A model generated the notes under the pieces. That model saw nothing but the letters and a program-made list of their open reading frames with translations, did no database searches and was not told where the DNA came from. 64,000 nt of DNA from Betaproteobacteria bacterium (GTDB lineage: Bacteria; Pseudomonadota; Gammaproteobacteria; Burkholderiales; SG8-41), in NCBI GenBank assembly GCA_021730905.1, contig JAKFYK010000025.1, forward strand, positions 17,377-81,376. The letters run 5' to 3'. Positions 35,036 through 43,659 of the stretch are shown here, piece by piece. The position numbers and the translations under genes are program-made. Position 1 is the stretch's first letter. Every line of letters starts with the position of its first letter.

Positions 35036-36051
35036 CGCGCCAAACCCAGATCAGTCAAAAACACTTTCAGCGCCGCCTGATCGCGCTCGAGAAATTTCAT
35101 GGTTTCCGCGCGACCCATGAATTCGCTGACCCAGAAATTAGCTTCGACTTCTTTTTTCCATTCGGGCGATTCGGTGAAACGCTTGAGCGCCCCCTCCCAG
35201 AACGCAATCTGCGCCGGTGTCATGCCCTTGGGGCCGACGATGGTGCGCCAGTTTGACACCACCGCGTCGTATCCCTGCTCGCGCCAGGTCGGAGTGTCGG
35301 CAAGAATGCCGCCGAGGCGATTGGGTGCGCCGACCGCGAGCAGGCGCACCTGACCGTTTTTCATCAGCGACGCGCCGAACGCCGCGGTGATCGGCACCAC
35401 ATCGACATGTCCGCCAAGCATCGCCGTGCTTGCCGCGCCGCCCGACTGAAAAATCACGTTGCGCAGCGACTTCACCTCCACCCCGCCCGCCCTGAGCGCC
35501 GCTGCCACGCCTTGATGATTCGGCCCGCCGAGGCTGGTGGCGATGCCGAAACTCAGCGCCGCGGGGTCTTTGCGGATGCGCTCCACCAGATCGCGCCCGC
35601 TCTTCAGGGGTGACCCGGGCAGCACCGTCACGCTGACGTATTCGCCGAACAGATGCGCCACCGGCGTCATCTCGGTGTAACTCGGCCCGCGCCCGCTTAT
35701 GTTGTTGGTGAGCAGCGCCTTGGAGCCGAGCACGACGTAGTGCCCGTCGCCCGCATGCTGGTTGAGATAGGCGTAAGCCACCGCGCTGCCGCCGCCCGGT
35801 TTGTTGTTGATGGACACCGGCACAGTGAAATCCTTGCGCTCCTGCATCACGTTCAACATGATGCGGATGATGCGGTCAGCGCCGCCGCCGGGTGCGTTGG
35901 TGGCGATGATCTCGACCGGCTTGTCCGGCTTCCACGCCTGCGCGTGCGCCGTGACGGCAGTAACGGCAATCGCGATCAGCGGTACCAGCAGCCGTCTCGC
36001 AATGGGCAAAGTTCGGCGAACTATCGTGATTGAGCCGGCATCAATTGGCAT
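35032..36051 (-). CDS. Bug/TctC-like receptor, divergent subfamily
   Basis: 339 residues. Signal peptide ending in TAVTAHA, then AWKPDKPVEIIATNAPGGG and INNKPGGGSAVAYAYLNQHA. This subfamily, also at 49157-50158, has an N-KPG-G motif and lacks the VPYKG block, reading NVIFQSGGAA at that place. Start ATG 36051 is taken; an in-frame start further in is possible. Coupled to the downstream Bug gene by ATGA. Ligand unknown. Confidence 0.87.
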   Translation of the reverse strand: MPIDAGSITIVRRTLPIARRLLVPLIAIAVTAVTAHAQAWKPDKPVEIIATNAPGGGADRIIRIMLNVMQERKDFTVPVSINNKPGGGSAVAYAYLNQHAGDGHYVVLGSKALLTNNISGRGPSYTEMTPVAHLFGEYVSVTVLPGSPLKSGRDLVERIRKDPAALSFGIATSLGGPNHQGVAAALRAGGVEVKSLRNVIFQSGGAASTAMLGGHVDVVPITAAFGASLMKNGQVRLLAVGAPNRLGGILADTPTWREQGYDAVVSNWRTIVGPKGMTPAQIAFWEGALKRFTESPEWKKEVEANFWVSEFMGRAETMKFLERDQAALKVFLTDLGLAR

Positions 36052-36133
36052 GGTACATACCCTCCTCCGTCAGCGCGTGATGGAACAGAAAATTTACTCC
36101 GATACCACAGCCTGCGCCAGTGCGCAGAAAAAC

Positions 36134-37129
36134 TCACTCCGGCTGTATACCGGCATCCTTGATCACTTTCGCCCACTTGTGCACTTCACTGCGTATCAGC
36201 ACGGCAAAAGCTTCCGGTGATGCGCTCGGTGACGGGTCGGCACCGTCGTCAACGAAACGCTTGCGTATGGCGGGATCATTCACGGCGCGCACCACGTTGC
36301 TATGCAAATGGGTGACGATGGCACGCGGCGTGCCTGCGGGCGCAAGCACGCCGAACCACGTCACGGCGTCGTAGCCCGGCAAACCGGCCTCAGCGATGGT
36401 GGGTATATCCGGTGCGCCCGGCGAACGCCTGGCGCTGGTAACGCCATAGGCGCGCAGCTTGCCCGCTTTCACCTGCGGCAAGGTGGAGAGAATATTTGCC
36501 GCCATCAGCGGCACATGCCCGGCGATGATATCGACCAGTGCGAGGCCTGCGCCTTTGTATGGCACATGCGTCATTTTCAATCCTGCGCTGCTGACAAAAA
36601 ATTCCATCATCAGATGCGGCATGCTGCCCACGCCGGCCGAAGCGAATTGCATCTGGCCGGGGCGCGACTTGATATGCGCGATCAGTTCCTTGACGTTGCC
36701 CGCGGGCAGCGATGGATTCGATACCAGCAGATTGGGCACGATTACCGTCATCGCAATCGGCGCAAAATCACGCTCGACGTCGAATGGCACTTTTTTCATC
36801 AATGACGCGTTGCTGGTCAGCGAAGCAATCGCGGCAATCAACGTGTAGCCGTCGGGTGCGGCGCGCGCACCCAGTTCGGCGCCGATATTGCCGCTGGCGC
36901 CGCCACGATTATCGACCACGATTTGCTGCCCCAGATATTCGGAGAGTTTGGGCATGACGATGCGCGTCGCCAGATCCGTGCCGCCGCCCGGCGTCGAAGG
37001 CACGATCATGCGGATCGGGCGGTCGGGGTAGGCTGCATGCACCGAGCTCACAACCATCGCCATTGCTATAGGGCCTACCCCTGCGACAAATATATGTAAG
37101 TATTTGTTTTTAAACATATTTACAGACAT
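36134..37129 (-). CDS. Bug/TctC-type periplasmic solute receptor with repeat-derived signal peptide start
   Basis: 331 residues from ATG 37129. The N-terminus MSVNMFKNKYLHIFVAGVG is encoded by an AT-rich repeat copy (37094-37125) and reads into the hydrophobic part of the signal peptide. Then YPDRPIRMIVPSTPGGGTD, VDNRGGASG and VPYKGAGLA. ATG 37117 (MFKNKYL) is an alternative start. The hydrolase at 37195 lies 65 bases upstream on the same strand. Confidence 0.87.
   Translation of the reverse strand: MSVNMFKNKYLHIFVAGVGPIAMAMVVSSVHAAYPDRPIRMIVPSTPGGGTDLATRIVMPKLSEYLGQQIVVDNRGGASGNIGAELGARAAPDGYTLIAAIASLTSNASLMKKVPFDVERDFAPIAMTVIVPNLLVSNPSLPAGNVKELIAHIKSRPGQMQFASAGVGSMPHLMMEFFVSSAGLKMTHVPYKGAGLALVDIIAGHVPLMAANILSTLPQVKAGKLRAYGVTSARRSPGAPDIPTIAEAGLPGYDAVTWFGVLAPAGTPRAIVTHLHSNVVRAVNDPAIRKRFVDDGADPSPSASPEAFAVLIRSEVHKWAKVIKDAGIQPE
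37094..37125 (-). repeat. AT-rich dispersed repeat, copy 6 (in signal-peptide coding region)
   Basis: On the minus strand: ATGTTTAAAAACAAATACTT followed by ACAT. It carries a usable ATG and codes for MFKNKYL of the Bug receptor. Confidence 0.7.
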
Positions 37130-37194
37130 ACCATAATACGGCAAAAAAGATGATGCGGAAACAGATTGATGGATTATCCCTCTGCAAATTCCGC

Positions 37195-38019
37195 TCACAA
37201 TTTCAGCGTCTTCGCCAGCCACGAAGCAACAATCCCTGCCACATGCCCTTCGCGATCATTGTAAAAATGATCGCAGTTGGCAACGATGTTCACCTCGCAC
37301 GGGCCGCCGCACGCCGCCTGGAATTCTTCGGCCGGGTAGCGGTCGCGGTCTTCCTTGTCGCCGCGTATCGCCAGCACCGGGCATTTGATTTGCGGCGCCA
37401 GCGCAATCGTATCGGGCACGGAGACGATGCGGTCGAGAAAACTCTCGGCACTGATCACGTACCACCAACCAGGCATGAACATGAGTTCGCGGCCGCGTCC
37501 CGCCGCGACGAGTTCGCGCGCTTTTTGCGTCAGCTCATCAAGTTTGCCTGCGGCGAAAAGTTTTTCGCTGCCACCTGAGGTATCCTGCCGCACACTGCCG
37601 CGTCCCGCCGACAGCAGCACCAGCGCCGGCGTTTTCGGATGATCCACGACATGGCGCGTTGAGAGCATGCCGCCGTTGCTGTGCCCCATCACCACGGGAT
37701 CCGGAAATCCGCGCGCGGCGAGCCACTGCGCGGCAAAACGATTGTCGGCTATCGCTTCCGCCGTGGTCTGAAATGCGCCACCTTCCGCCGCGCGGCTCAT
37801 GCGCGTAGTAAGGATGTCGTGTCCGCGACGATTGAACGCCAGCACGGCGAGTCCCAGCTTCGTGAGTGCCGGCGGCAGAAAGCGCGCGCCGCCGGTGTAA
37901 AAATTCATGGTGTTGCCGTGAAAGTAGAGCGCTGCGCCCTTGGCTGGCCCATCCGGTTGATGAAAGGCGCCATCGATAGGGTGCGTGTCGGTGGTGATGG
38001 TGACAAGTTCGGTGCGCAT
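37195..38019 (-). CDS. Alpha/beta hydrolase
   Basis: 274 residues. Oxyanion region ALYFHGNTMNFY, nucleophile elbow VVMGHSNGGML, acid in AIRGDKEDRD, and His in ANCDHFYNDREGH, so a full catalytic triad. Resembles hydrolases grouped with dienelactone-type and alpha/beta-superfamily lipases; substrate not evident. Start ATG 38019. The Bug receptor 65 bases downstream may be cotranscribed. Confidence 0.85.
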   Translation of the reverse strand: MRTELVTITTDTHPIDGAFHQPDGPAKGAALYFHGNTMNFYTGGARFLPPALTKLGLAVLAFNRRGHDILTTRMSRAAEGGAFQTTAEAIADNRFAAQWLAARGFPDPVVMGHSNGGMLSTRHVVDHPKTPALVLLSAGRGSVRQDTSGGSEKLFAAGKLDELTQKARELVAAGRGRELMFMPGWWYVISAESFLDRIVSVPDTIALAPQIKCPVLAIRGDKEDRDRYPAEEFQAACGGPCEVNIVANCDHFYNDREGHVAGIVASWLAKTLKL

Positions 38020-38129
38020 GGGATTGTTTTTCCGCGAGGAGAGCTGAGAATAAGCACCGCAGATGATATGGCCTCAGGCGCGTGCGTGCAATGCCGGCCC
38101 GGCCATGCGGCCTATGCACATTGCGTAGA

Positions 38130-38525
38130 TCAGCCTTTGGCTTTGGACTGGTTCAGGGTCACCGCGGCGCGAATGAGCGCCTTCAACGCTTTCTCATTGA
38201 TCTTCTCGCCTTCGCGAAAGTCGATGGCACGCCTCACGTTCCCGGCCAGACTGGAATTGAAGAGGCGCGAAGGATCCTTCAGTGCCGCCCCTTGGGCGAA
38301 GGTCATCTTCACCACGCTCTTATACGTCTCGCCGGTACAGATGATACCGTCGTGCGACCACACCGGCACGCTCCACTTCCACTCCTCGACGACGTCGGGA
38401 TCGGCTTCCTTGATCACGGCGCGGAGCCGGCCGAGCATCTTGCCGCGCCAGTCGCCCAGTTCCTTGATTCTCGCGCCTATCAGCCGAGAAGGAGACTGGC
38501 TTTCCTGCGACCCAACCTTCTTCAT
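38130..38525 (-). CDS. DUF1801 (YdhG-like) domain protein
   Basis: 131 residues of the DUF1801/YdhG fold: IKELGDWRGKMLGRLRAVI, EEWKWSVPVWSHDGIICTG and VKMTFAQGA. The family is small and cytoplasmic with no established reaction. ATG 38525 overlaps the stop of a short upstream ORF (ATGA, 38525-38522). Confidence 0.85.
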   Translation of the reverse strand: MKKVGSQESQSPSRLIGARIKELGDWRGKMLGRLRAVIKEADPDVVEEWKWSVPVWSHDGIICTGETYKSVVKMTFAQGAALKDPSRLFNSSLAGNVRRAIDFREGEKINEKALKALIRAAVTLNQSKAKG

Positions 38526-38698
38526 ACCCGTTTCTCTCCCTTAAGGCGCCTAATGTCACGCTTGACCGGGCGCCGGCGCGCGAGCGCGTCTGCGCAGCTC
38601 GGATACTTCGCCGCCACGCGTACGGCATAGCCGACTGCGGTCAACGCGGCGACGCGTTTGGGACTGATTCTCAGCAGAGCGAAAAAACCTGTAGCCAT
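38522..38698 (-). CDS. Small basic protein coupled to the DUF1801 gene
   Basis: 58 residues, MATGFFALLRISPKRVAALT at the start and RRRPVKRDIRRLKGEKRV at the end; strongly basic with a short hydrophobic N-terminus. AAGGA lies six bases before ATG 38698, and its stop overlaps the DUF1801 start, two signs that it is translated. No family recognised. Confidence 0.45.
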   Translation of the reverse strand: MATGFFALLRISPKRVAALTAVGYAVRVAAKYPSCADALARRRPVKRDIRRLKGEKRV

Positions 38699-38805
38699 GA
38701 GCATTCCTTCAACCTTGCCCGGTGAATGTCAGCTTGAACAATGAGCGCCAGCCAGTGTTATTAGAGTAACTCCTGCATTCTCAGACAGTCTATGCGAGAT
38801 TTTCC

Positions 38806-38988
38806 TCATTTCTTGTTTGGACCCGGGCCAAGTACTGCTTCCAAACGTGTACTCAAACGATCCGCCAATTCCTCCGGCGTCCCCCAGTCAATGCAGTTAA
38901 ATTGACGAATATCGAAATGCAATTCACCCATATCACCTTTTCGACAAGTCCAGAAAACTGGGATACCCAAGCCTAACGCATAGGTACG
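38806..38988 (-). pseudogene. C-terminal remnant of a nucleoside-2-deoxyribosyltransferase-like protein
   Basis: The minus-strand frame 38988-38806 reads RTYALGLGIPVFWTCRKGDM, then ELHFDIRQFNCIDW and LADRLSTRLEAVLG, ending in a stop. I recognise the pattern ALGLGKPVIWTCR...HFDTRQ(Y/F)N from the C-terminal part of small deoxyribosyltransferase-fold proteins. A TGA directly precedes the segment and no start or N-terminal half is present. It fills most of the gap between 38699 and 39021. Confidence 0.55.
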
Positions 38989-39021
38989 TCAATCGAAAAG
39001 TGGAACCTCAGCCGTGCCCTT

Positions 39022-39948
39022 TTATGCGTGCTTACCACCCGCCTGCAGGGCCAGCATATCCCATACCGCGCGGTTGCACGGCGTAGCCACACCGACTTTT
39101 TTTCCCAGTTTCACCACGCCGCCGGCCAGCCATTCAACTTCAAGATGGTTGCCGCTTTTCAGGTCGTGATGCATCGACGAATCCATGGTCGCGGGCAGGC
39201 TGTCGGCGAACTTCAGCCGGTCGTCGGCATAGTCCGCCGGCAGGTTGACGCCGAGCGCGCGCCCGACGGCAACGGTTTCCTTCATCAGGTCGTGCAGGAA
39301 GGCGCGCGTCTGCGGATGCCCGCGCACCGGGCCGATGGTGGTGCGCATCGCGGCCGTGGTGCCCGACAGGCCGACCAGAAAGGTGTATTTCTCCCACAGC
39401 GTGCGGCGGATGTCGCCCGACAACTCAGCCTGCACGCCTGCTTTCAGCAGCGCCGCGAGCAGCGATTCGGCGCGCGCCGATTTTTTTCCATCATATTCGC
39501 CGAACACGATGCGCTGGATAGTGCCGGTCTGGTGGATCACGCCAGGACGCGAGATATGCGTGGCCACGTAGGCCACGCCGCCCATCAGCGCCTGCTCGCC
39601 GAATACGCCGCGCAGGATGTCGTCCTTCACCACGCCATTCTGCAGCGACAACACGGCGGTGCCGGGACCAACGATGGGCTTGAGCGATTTCGCCACCGCT
39701 TCGGTATCCCACAGCTTCACTGCAAACAGGATGAGATCGGGCGTTCCCGCCGACAGCGGATCGTCGGTGACCTGCACCGGTTTGATCAGCGTGTTGCCCT
39801 GCGCCTCGCTTTCGATCAGCAGTCCCTCGCTGCGCATTGCCGTGAGGTGCGCGCCGCGTGCGACAAACGTGACGTCGCAGTCCGCATGCGCGAGCCTGCC
39901 GCCGAAAAATCCGCCGACGCCACCGGAACCCATGACCAGAATTTTCAT
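39022..39948 (-). CDS. Ketopantoate reductase-family (2-dehydropantoate 2-reductase) protein
   Basis: 308 residues. N-terminal NADPH-binding motif MGSGGVGGFFGGRLA, conserved LFAVKLWDT and LSLQNGV, and the C-terminal helical domain with WEKYTFLVGLSG and DSSMHHDLKSGNHLEVEWL. Biosynthetic PanE makes pantoate, but copies in catabolic clusters reduce or oxidise other 2-oxo acids, so the symbol is withheld. Last gene of the minus-strand run from 50158; the EamA gene ends 10 bases upstream of its start. Confidence 0.88.
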   Translation of the reverse strand: MKILVMGSGGVGGFFGGRLAHADCDVTFVARGAHLTAMRSEGLLIESEAQGNTLIKPVQVTDDPLSAGTPDLILFAVKLWDTEAVAKSLKPIVGPGTAVLSLQNGVVKDDILRGVFGEQALMGGVAYVATHISRPGVIHQTGTIQRIVFGEYDGKKSARAESLLAALLKAGVQAELSGDIRRTLWEKYTFLVGLSGTTAAMRTTIGPVRGHPQTRAFLHDLMKETVAVGRALGVNLPADYADDRLKFADSLPATMDSSMHHDLKSGNHLEVEWLAGGVVKLGKKVGVATPCNRAVWDMLALQAGGKHA

Positions 39949-39958
39949 TGCAGACCTT

Positions 39959-40837
39959 TCATTTCCTTCTCTCCCCGCGCACGGTAACCAAGCCGCCGCC
40001 GATAATCAACCCGACCCCCAACGCAACCCACAGGCCGGGCACCTCGCCCCACAGCACGAAGCCGAACAGCATCGCCCACAGAAAAGCTGTGTAGCGGAAC
40101 GGCGACACCAGCGACGCCTCGCCCATGCGCAGCGCCTCGATCACAAAAAAATGCGCGCCGGCGTTGGCCAGCCCGGCCAGCACGAACCACAGCACACCGT
40201 CGACATCGACCGCGTTCCATCCCCACGGTGCAGTCAGCAGCCCCGCGAACATGACGATGAGCGTGGAGCAGAGCAAAATGGAAATCGAAGTGTCGGTGCG
40301 CGACAGGCGCCGCGTGACGATGTCGCGCACACTGTTGATCAGTGCGTTTGCCACCGGCAGCAGCAGTATCCACTGGAAATCCGCCCCGCCCGGACGCACG
40401 ATCACCAGCACGCCGGCAAACCCCGTGAGCACCCCGGTCCAGCGCCAGGCGCCGACACGCTCGCCCAGCAGCGGCGCGGACAGCAGCGCAATGAAAATCG
40501 GGGTGGTGAAAGTGATGGCGATCACGGTGGTGATCGGCAACAGGCTGAGGCTGATGACAATGAGCGTCGAACCCGCCACGAACAGCAGGCCACGCAACGA
40601 CTGCCCCCGCCAGTTCACCACACGCGCCGCGGCCCAGCCGGTGACCAGCATGATGTAAGGCACGATCACCAGCAGCGTTGCCGCCTGCCGCAGGCAGATC
40701 ACCTGCCCGACCGGGTACGACTGCGTCAGGTATTTGGAAGCGGCATCGCTGGCGGTGAGCAGCGCGGCGCCTATGGTCATGGCGCCGATGGCTTTGAGAT
40801 TCGAACTGCCTGCGCCGTGCCGCGCGTCGTCTTTCAC
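39959..40837 (-). CDS. EamA/DMT-family transporter
   Basis: 292 residues with about ten hydrophobic helices, two EamA repeats: IGAALLTASDAASKYL at the start, ISLSLLPITTVIAITFTTPI ending the first repeat, and SLVSPFRYTAFLWAMLFGFV in the second. Inner-membrane drug/metabolite transporter, direction and substrate unknown. It starts two bases after the exonuclease gene stop, so it is part of the same operon. Confidence 0.88.
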   Translation of the reverse strand: MKDDARHGAGSSNLKAIGAMTIGAALLTASDAASKYLTQSYPVGQVICLRQAATLLVIVPYIMLVTGWAAARVVNWRGQSLRGLLFVAGSTLIVISLSLLPITTVIAITFTTPIFIALLSAPLLGERVGAWRWTGVLTGFAGVLVIVRPGGADFQWILLLPVANALINSVRDIVTRRLSRTDTSISILLCSTLIVMFAGLLTAPWGWNAVDVDGVLWFVLAGLANAGAHFFVIEALRMGEASLVSPFRYTAFLWAMLFGFVLWGEVPGLWVALGVGLIIGGGLVTVRGERRK

Positions 40838-40839
40838 AA

Positions 40840-41427
40840 TCAGGCCGCACCCGGACCGCGGCGGCGAAGTTCAGCCAGCATATTGCAAAACAGCGCGCCC
40901 TGCTCGATGGCGTCGTCAAGCGCAACATGCGTGTGCGGGAACGGATCGAACCACGACTTCGGCATATGGCGCTTGGTCGAGCGCTGCCAGTCGGCATTCA
41001 GCAACGCCATCGCCAGTGTGCGCATGTCGAGCCCCGAATGCGCGAACGGGCTTTCGCCCGCAAATCGCATCAGATACCAGTGCACGAACATGAAATCAAA
41101 CGTCACCGGGTACGCCACGAACACCGGCACGCCCGGCAAGGCCTTCAGCCAGACGAGACAATCATGCATCGCTTTTTCGGGCGGCACACAATCCTTGCGG
41201 CACGCCTCCCACGCAAGCTTCTCCGTCGCCCACCATGCCATGGTTTTGGGATCGCCGCTCGCGCCCGGCAGCGTTTCGAGGTTGGCGGAAAACGTGGCCA
41301 ACAAAGTCTTGTCAGGCAGATAGGCCGCGCAGCCGATGGACAGCATCGAATGCGGACCGGGTATCGGGCCGTCGGTTTCCACATCCACGCTGACGTAGAT
41401 TTCGGGCTTGTCGGTGCTTTGCGCCAT
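40840..41427 (-). CDS. DEDD-family 3'-5' exonuclease domain protein
   Basis: 195 residues. Exonuclease motif [10 protein letters not shown] (Asp15, Glu17), motif II in [13 protein letters not shown], and motif [16 protein letters not shown] (His and Asp), so the full DEDDh active site. RNase T/DnaQ-like fold. It is out of place among catabolic genes but closely packed (gaps of 2 and 5 bases) and so probably cotranscribed. Confidence 0.85.
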   Translation of the reverse strand: MAQSTDKPEIYVSVDVETDGPIPGPHSMLSIGCAAYLPDKTLLATFSANLETLPGASGDPKTMAWWATEKLAWEACRKDCVPPEKAMHDCLVWLKALPGVPVFVAYPVTFDFMFVHWYLMRFAGESPFAHSGLDMRTLAMALLNADWQRSTKRHMPKSWFDPFPHTHVALDDAIEQGALFCNMLAELRRRGPGAA

Positions 41428-41432
41428 GCAGG

Positions 41433-42482
41433 CTATAGCGCCCTTAATGACTCAACTACCTTTCGCTTGACTACAAGGCCTTCGACGCGCCGCCGCTCGC
41501 GCTCGCGCGATGCACGCTCCGATGGAATGCGTATCTCGCTCACCCCCGGCTGCTTGGGCAGCGCTTTCATTTCACGCACGTACTGCGACATGCGCTGTTT
41601 GAAATCGTTGCCCGGCAGCATGATCTCCGGGTTGACCGCCCAGAACAAAAACCCGTAGTCGAGCACTTCGTCGCGGATGATCGCGGAGCCGGCGAGCAGG
41701 CCCAGGGCCTGGATCGCGAAGCTCAGTCCGTAACCCTTGTAAACGTAGTCCTTGCCGCCGAAGGGCGCCACGCCGCCTTTCAGCGCGGCCGCCGCGTCAC
41801 GCGTGGGATTGCCGTTTTCATCGATGCCCACACCCTCGGGCAGCAGCTCGTTCAGATGCGCGTGCAGCATGACGTCGCCCCACATCATCGAGGCCGTGCC
41901 GATGTCGAAGGTCACCGGCCCTTCCTCGGAAGGAAAACCGAAACACATCGGGTTGGTGCCGAGCGCGGGCACCGCCGCGCCCGGCGGCACCACGCGCGGC
42001 TTGTTGCTGGCGGTGTGCATGGCGAGATAGCCTGCCTTGACAATGTGCTCGACAAAGTAGGCGTTGCGTCCACTGTAGTACGTGTTGTAAACGCCGACGC
42101 AGCAAATGCCGTGCGCCTTGGCCTTTTCGATCGCCTTTTGCGCCGCGTGATAACAGGTCACGTAGCCGATATGGTTGCCGCCGTCCATCAGCGCCGACAC
42201 CGGCGTTTCCTTCACCACCCGGATCGGCGTGCGCCCGAGCTTGATTTTTTCGTCGCCCGCCATCGCCAGGATGCGCGGCAGGCCCGCGAACTTGTAGCCG
42301 CACAACATATTGTCGATCAACTGATCGACGACAATGCGCGCGTCTTCCGCGCTATAGCCGATGCGCTGCACAGCGGCTTCGCCGATGGCACGCGCTTCAT
42401 CCACTGACAAACGAACGGTGTCCGGTTCGTCGGCGTCCAGCAGGCTGTTCGGAATTGTCGATTGACTTGCAGTAGCGCTCAT
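41433..42482 (-). CDS. Ldh-family (malate/L-lactate/ureidoglycolate type) NAD(P)-dependent dehydrogenase
   Basis: 349 residues of the LDH2/MDH2 oxidoreductase family: [77 protein letters not shown] and [12 protein letters not shown]. These enzymes oxidise 2-hydroxy acids such as sugar acids with NAD(P). Next to an enolase-superfamily enzyme it suggests a sugar-acid or hydroxy-acid route. Start ATG 42482. Confidence 0.87.
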   Translation of the reverse strand: MSATASQSTIPNSLLDADEPDTVRLSVDEARAIGEAAVQRIGYSAEDARIVVDQLIDNMLCGYKFAGLPRILAMAGDEKIKLGRTPIRVVKETPVSALMDGGNHIGYVTCYHAAQKAIEKAKAHGICCVGVYNTYYSGRNAYFVEHIVKAGYLAMHTASNKPRVVPPGAAVPALGTNPMCFGFPSEEGPVTFDIGTASMMWGDVMLHAHLNELLPEGVGIDENGNPTRDAAAALKGGVAPFGGKDYVYKGYGLSFAIQALGLLAGSAIIRDEVLDYGFLFWAVNPEIMLPGNDFKQRMSQYVREMKALPKQPGVSEIRIPSERASRERERRRVEGLVVKRKVVESLRAL

Positions 42483-42534
42483 TTGTATTTCCTATCCCAA
42501 AATATTGTTTTAATTCCGGAACGCATTGCAGAGT

Positions 42535-43629
42535 TCACTGCACAGAATAGCGCTTGACCAGGGCCGTGTCCCACTCGAGTCCATTGCCCGGTCTGTCGCC
42601 AGGCACGGCACAGCCGTCCACGATACGCAGCGGCTCCTGAAGAAAAGCATTCGCCCAATCCACATATTCCAGCCAGTGCGCGGTCGGCGTCACGGCCAGC
42701 AGATGCACGCTGACTTCCGGATAAAGATGCGACGACATTTCCATGCCTGCCTCGTGCGCAAGCGCCGCCGCGCGCAGCCATCCTGTCACCCCGCCGATGC
42801 GCTCCAGATCGGGCATCACGAAATCACAGGCGCCCGCCGCCAGCGCTTTTTCCATATCGTACACCTGCGAAAAATTTTCGCCGATCTGCACCGGTGTGGC
42901 GATCTCGCGCGCGAGATTCGCGCAGCCCGCGAAATCGTCATGCCGCACCGGCTCCTCGATCCAGTAAACGCCTTCGTCGTCGAGCGCGCGCCCGCGCCGC
43001 AGCGCTTCGTCCGCACTCAAGGCCTGGTTGAAATCGGTCATGATCATCACGGAGTCCGCTACGCGATTGCGCACCGCGCGCGTGGCAGCCAGGTCTTCTT
43101 CCACTGTCGCATAACCCAGCCGCAGTTTTACCGCGCGAAAACCGCCGGCAAGGAGTTTCTCCGCTTCATCGGCCACCGCCTGCGGTGCCATTAAGCCCAG
43201 CCCGCAACTGTTGTACGCCGGTATCGGCCGCGGCGCCGCGCCCAGATAGGTCACAAGCGGAACGCCGGCCGCCTTCGCCGCCGCATCCCAGCACGCCACG
43301 TCGATCATCGCTGCGGCCATACGCACGATGCCCTGTATGCCGATCAACAGGTAACGCCTGGACAATACACGCCATACTTCATCGGGATCGACGCGCGCGC
43401 CCTTGATCGCGCTCAACGCATCGTCGAGAAAAATCGCTATCGCCCCCGTCGCCTTGGGCGTGTAGCAGAACTGGTACGCGTGGCCGGTGATGCCTTCTTC
43501 GGTTTCAAGATCGACCAGCAGCAACGGCGCCTCGCGAATGGCCTGTGCGCTGGTGCCGAGCGTGTAGGTCATGGGCACTTGAATCGCGGTGGCGCGTATG
43601 CCGCGTATCGTCAACTGCGGTGCGTTCAT
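42535..43629 (-). CDS. Enolase-superfamily enzyme (mandelate racemase/muconate lactonizing type)
   Basis: 364 residues. Metal ligands Asp199 (MIMTDFNQAL), Glu225 (WIEEPV) and Glu251 (QIGENF), base Lys168 in AVKLRLGYA, and His301 in SSHLYPEV, pointing to the mandelate racemase subgroup with bases on both faces of the barrel. It abstracts a proton alpha to a carboxylate; dehydration or racemisation of an acid sugar or aromatic hydroxy acid is possible. Between LutA-like and Ldh-family genes in one operon. Confidence 0.87.
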   Translation of the reverse strand: MNAPQLTIRGIRATAIQVPMTYTLGTSAQAIREAPLLLVDLETEEGITGHAYQFCYTPKATGAIAIFLDDALSAIKGARVDPDEVWRVLSRRYLLIGIQGIVRMAAAMIDVACWDAAAKAAGVPLVTYLGAAPRPIPAYNSCGLGLMAPQAVADEAEKLLAGGFRAVKLRLGYATVEEDLAATRAVRNRVADSVMIMTDFNQALSADEALRRGRALDDEGVYWIEEPVRHDDFAGCANLAREIATPVQIGENFSQVYDMEKALAAGACDFVMPDLERIGGVTGWLRAAALAHEAGMEMSSHLYPEVSVHLLAVTPTAHWLEYVDWANAFLQEPLRIVDGCAVPGDRPGNGLEWDTALVKRYSVQ

Positions 43630-43659
43630 GCTGTGTGGCTTTTGGAAGAACAGCGCGTA

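Noticed and set aside
39617..41323. 568-codon plus-strand ORF opposite three genes
   Set aside because: It spans the antisense of ketopantoate reductase, EamA and exonuclease genes and shows no domain.
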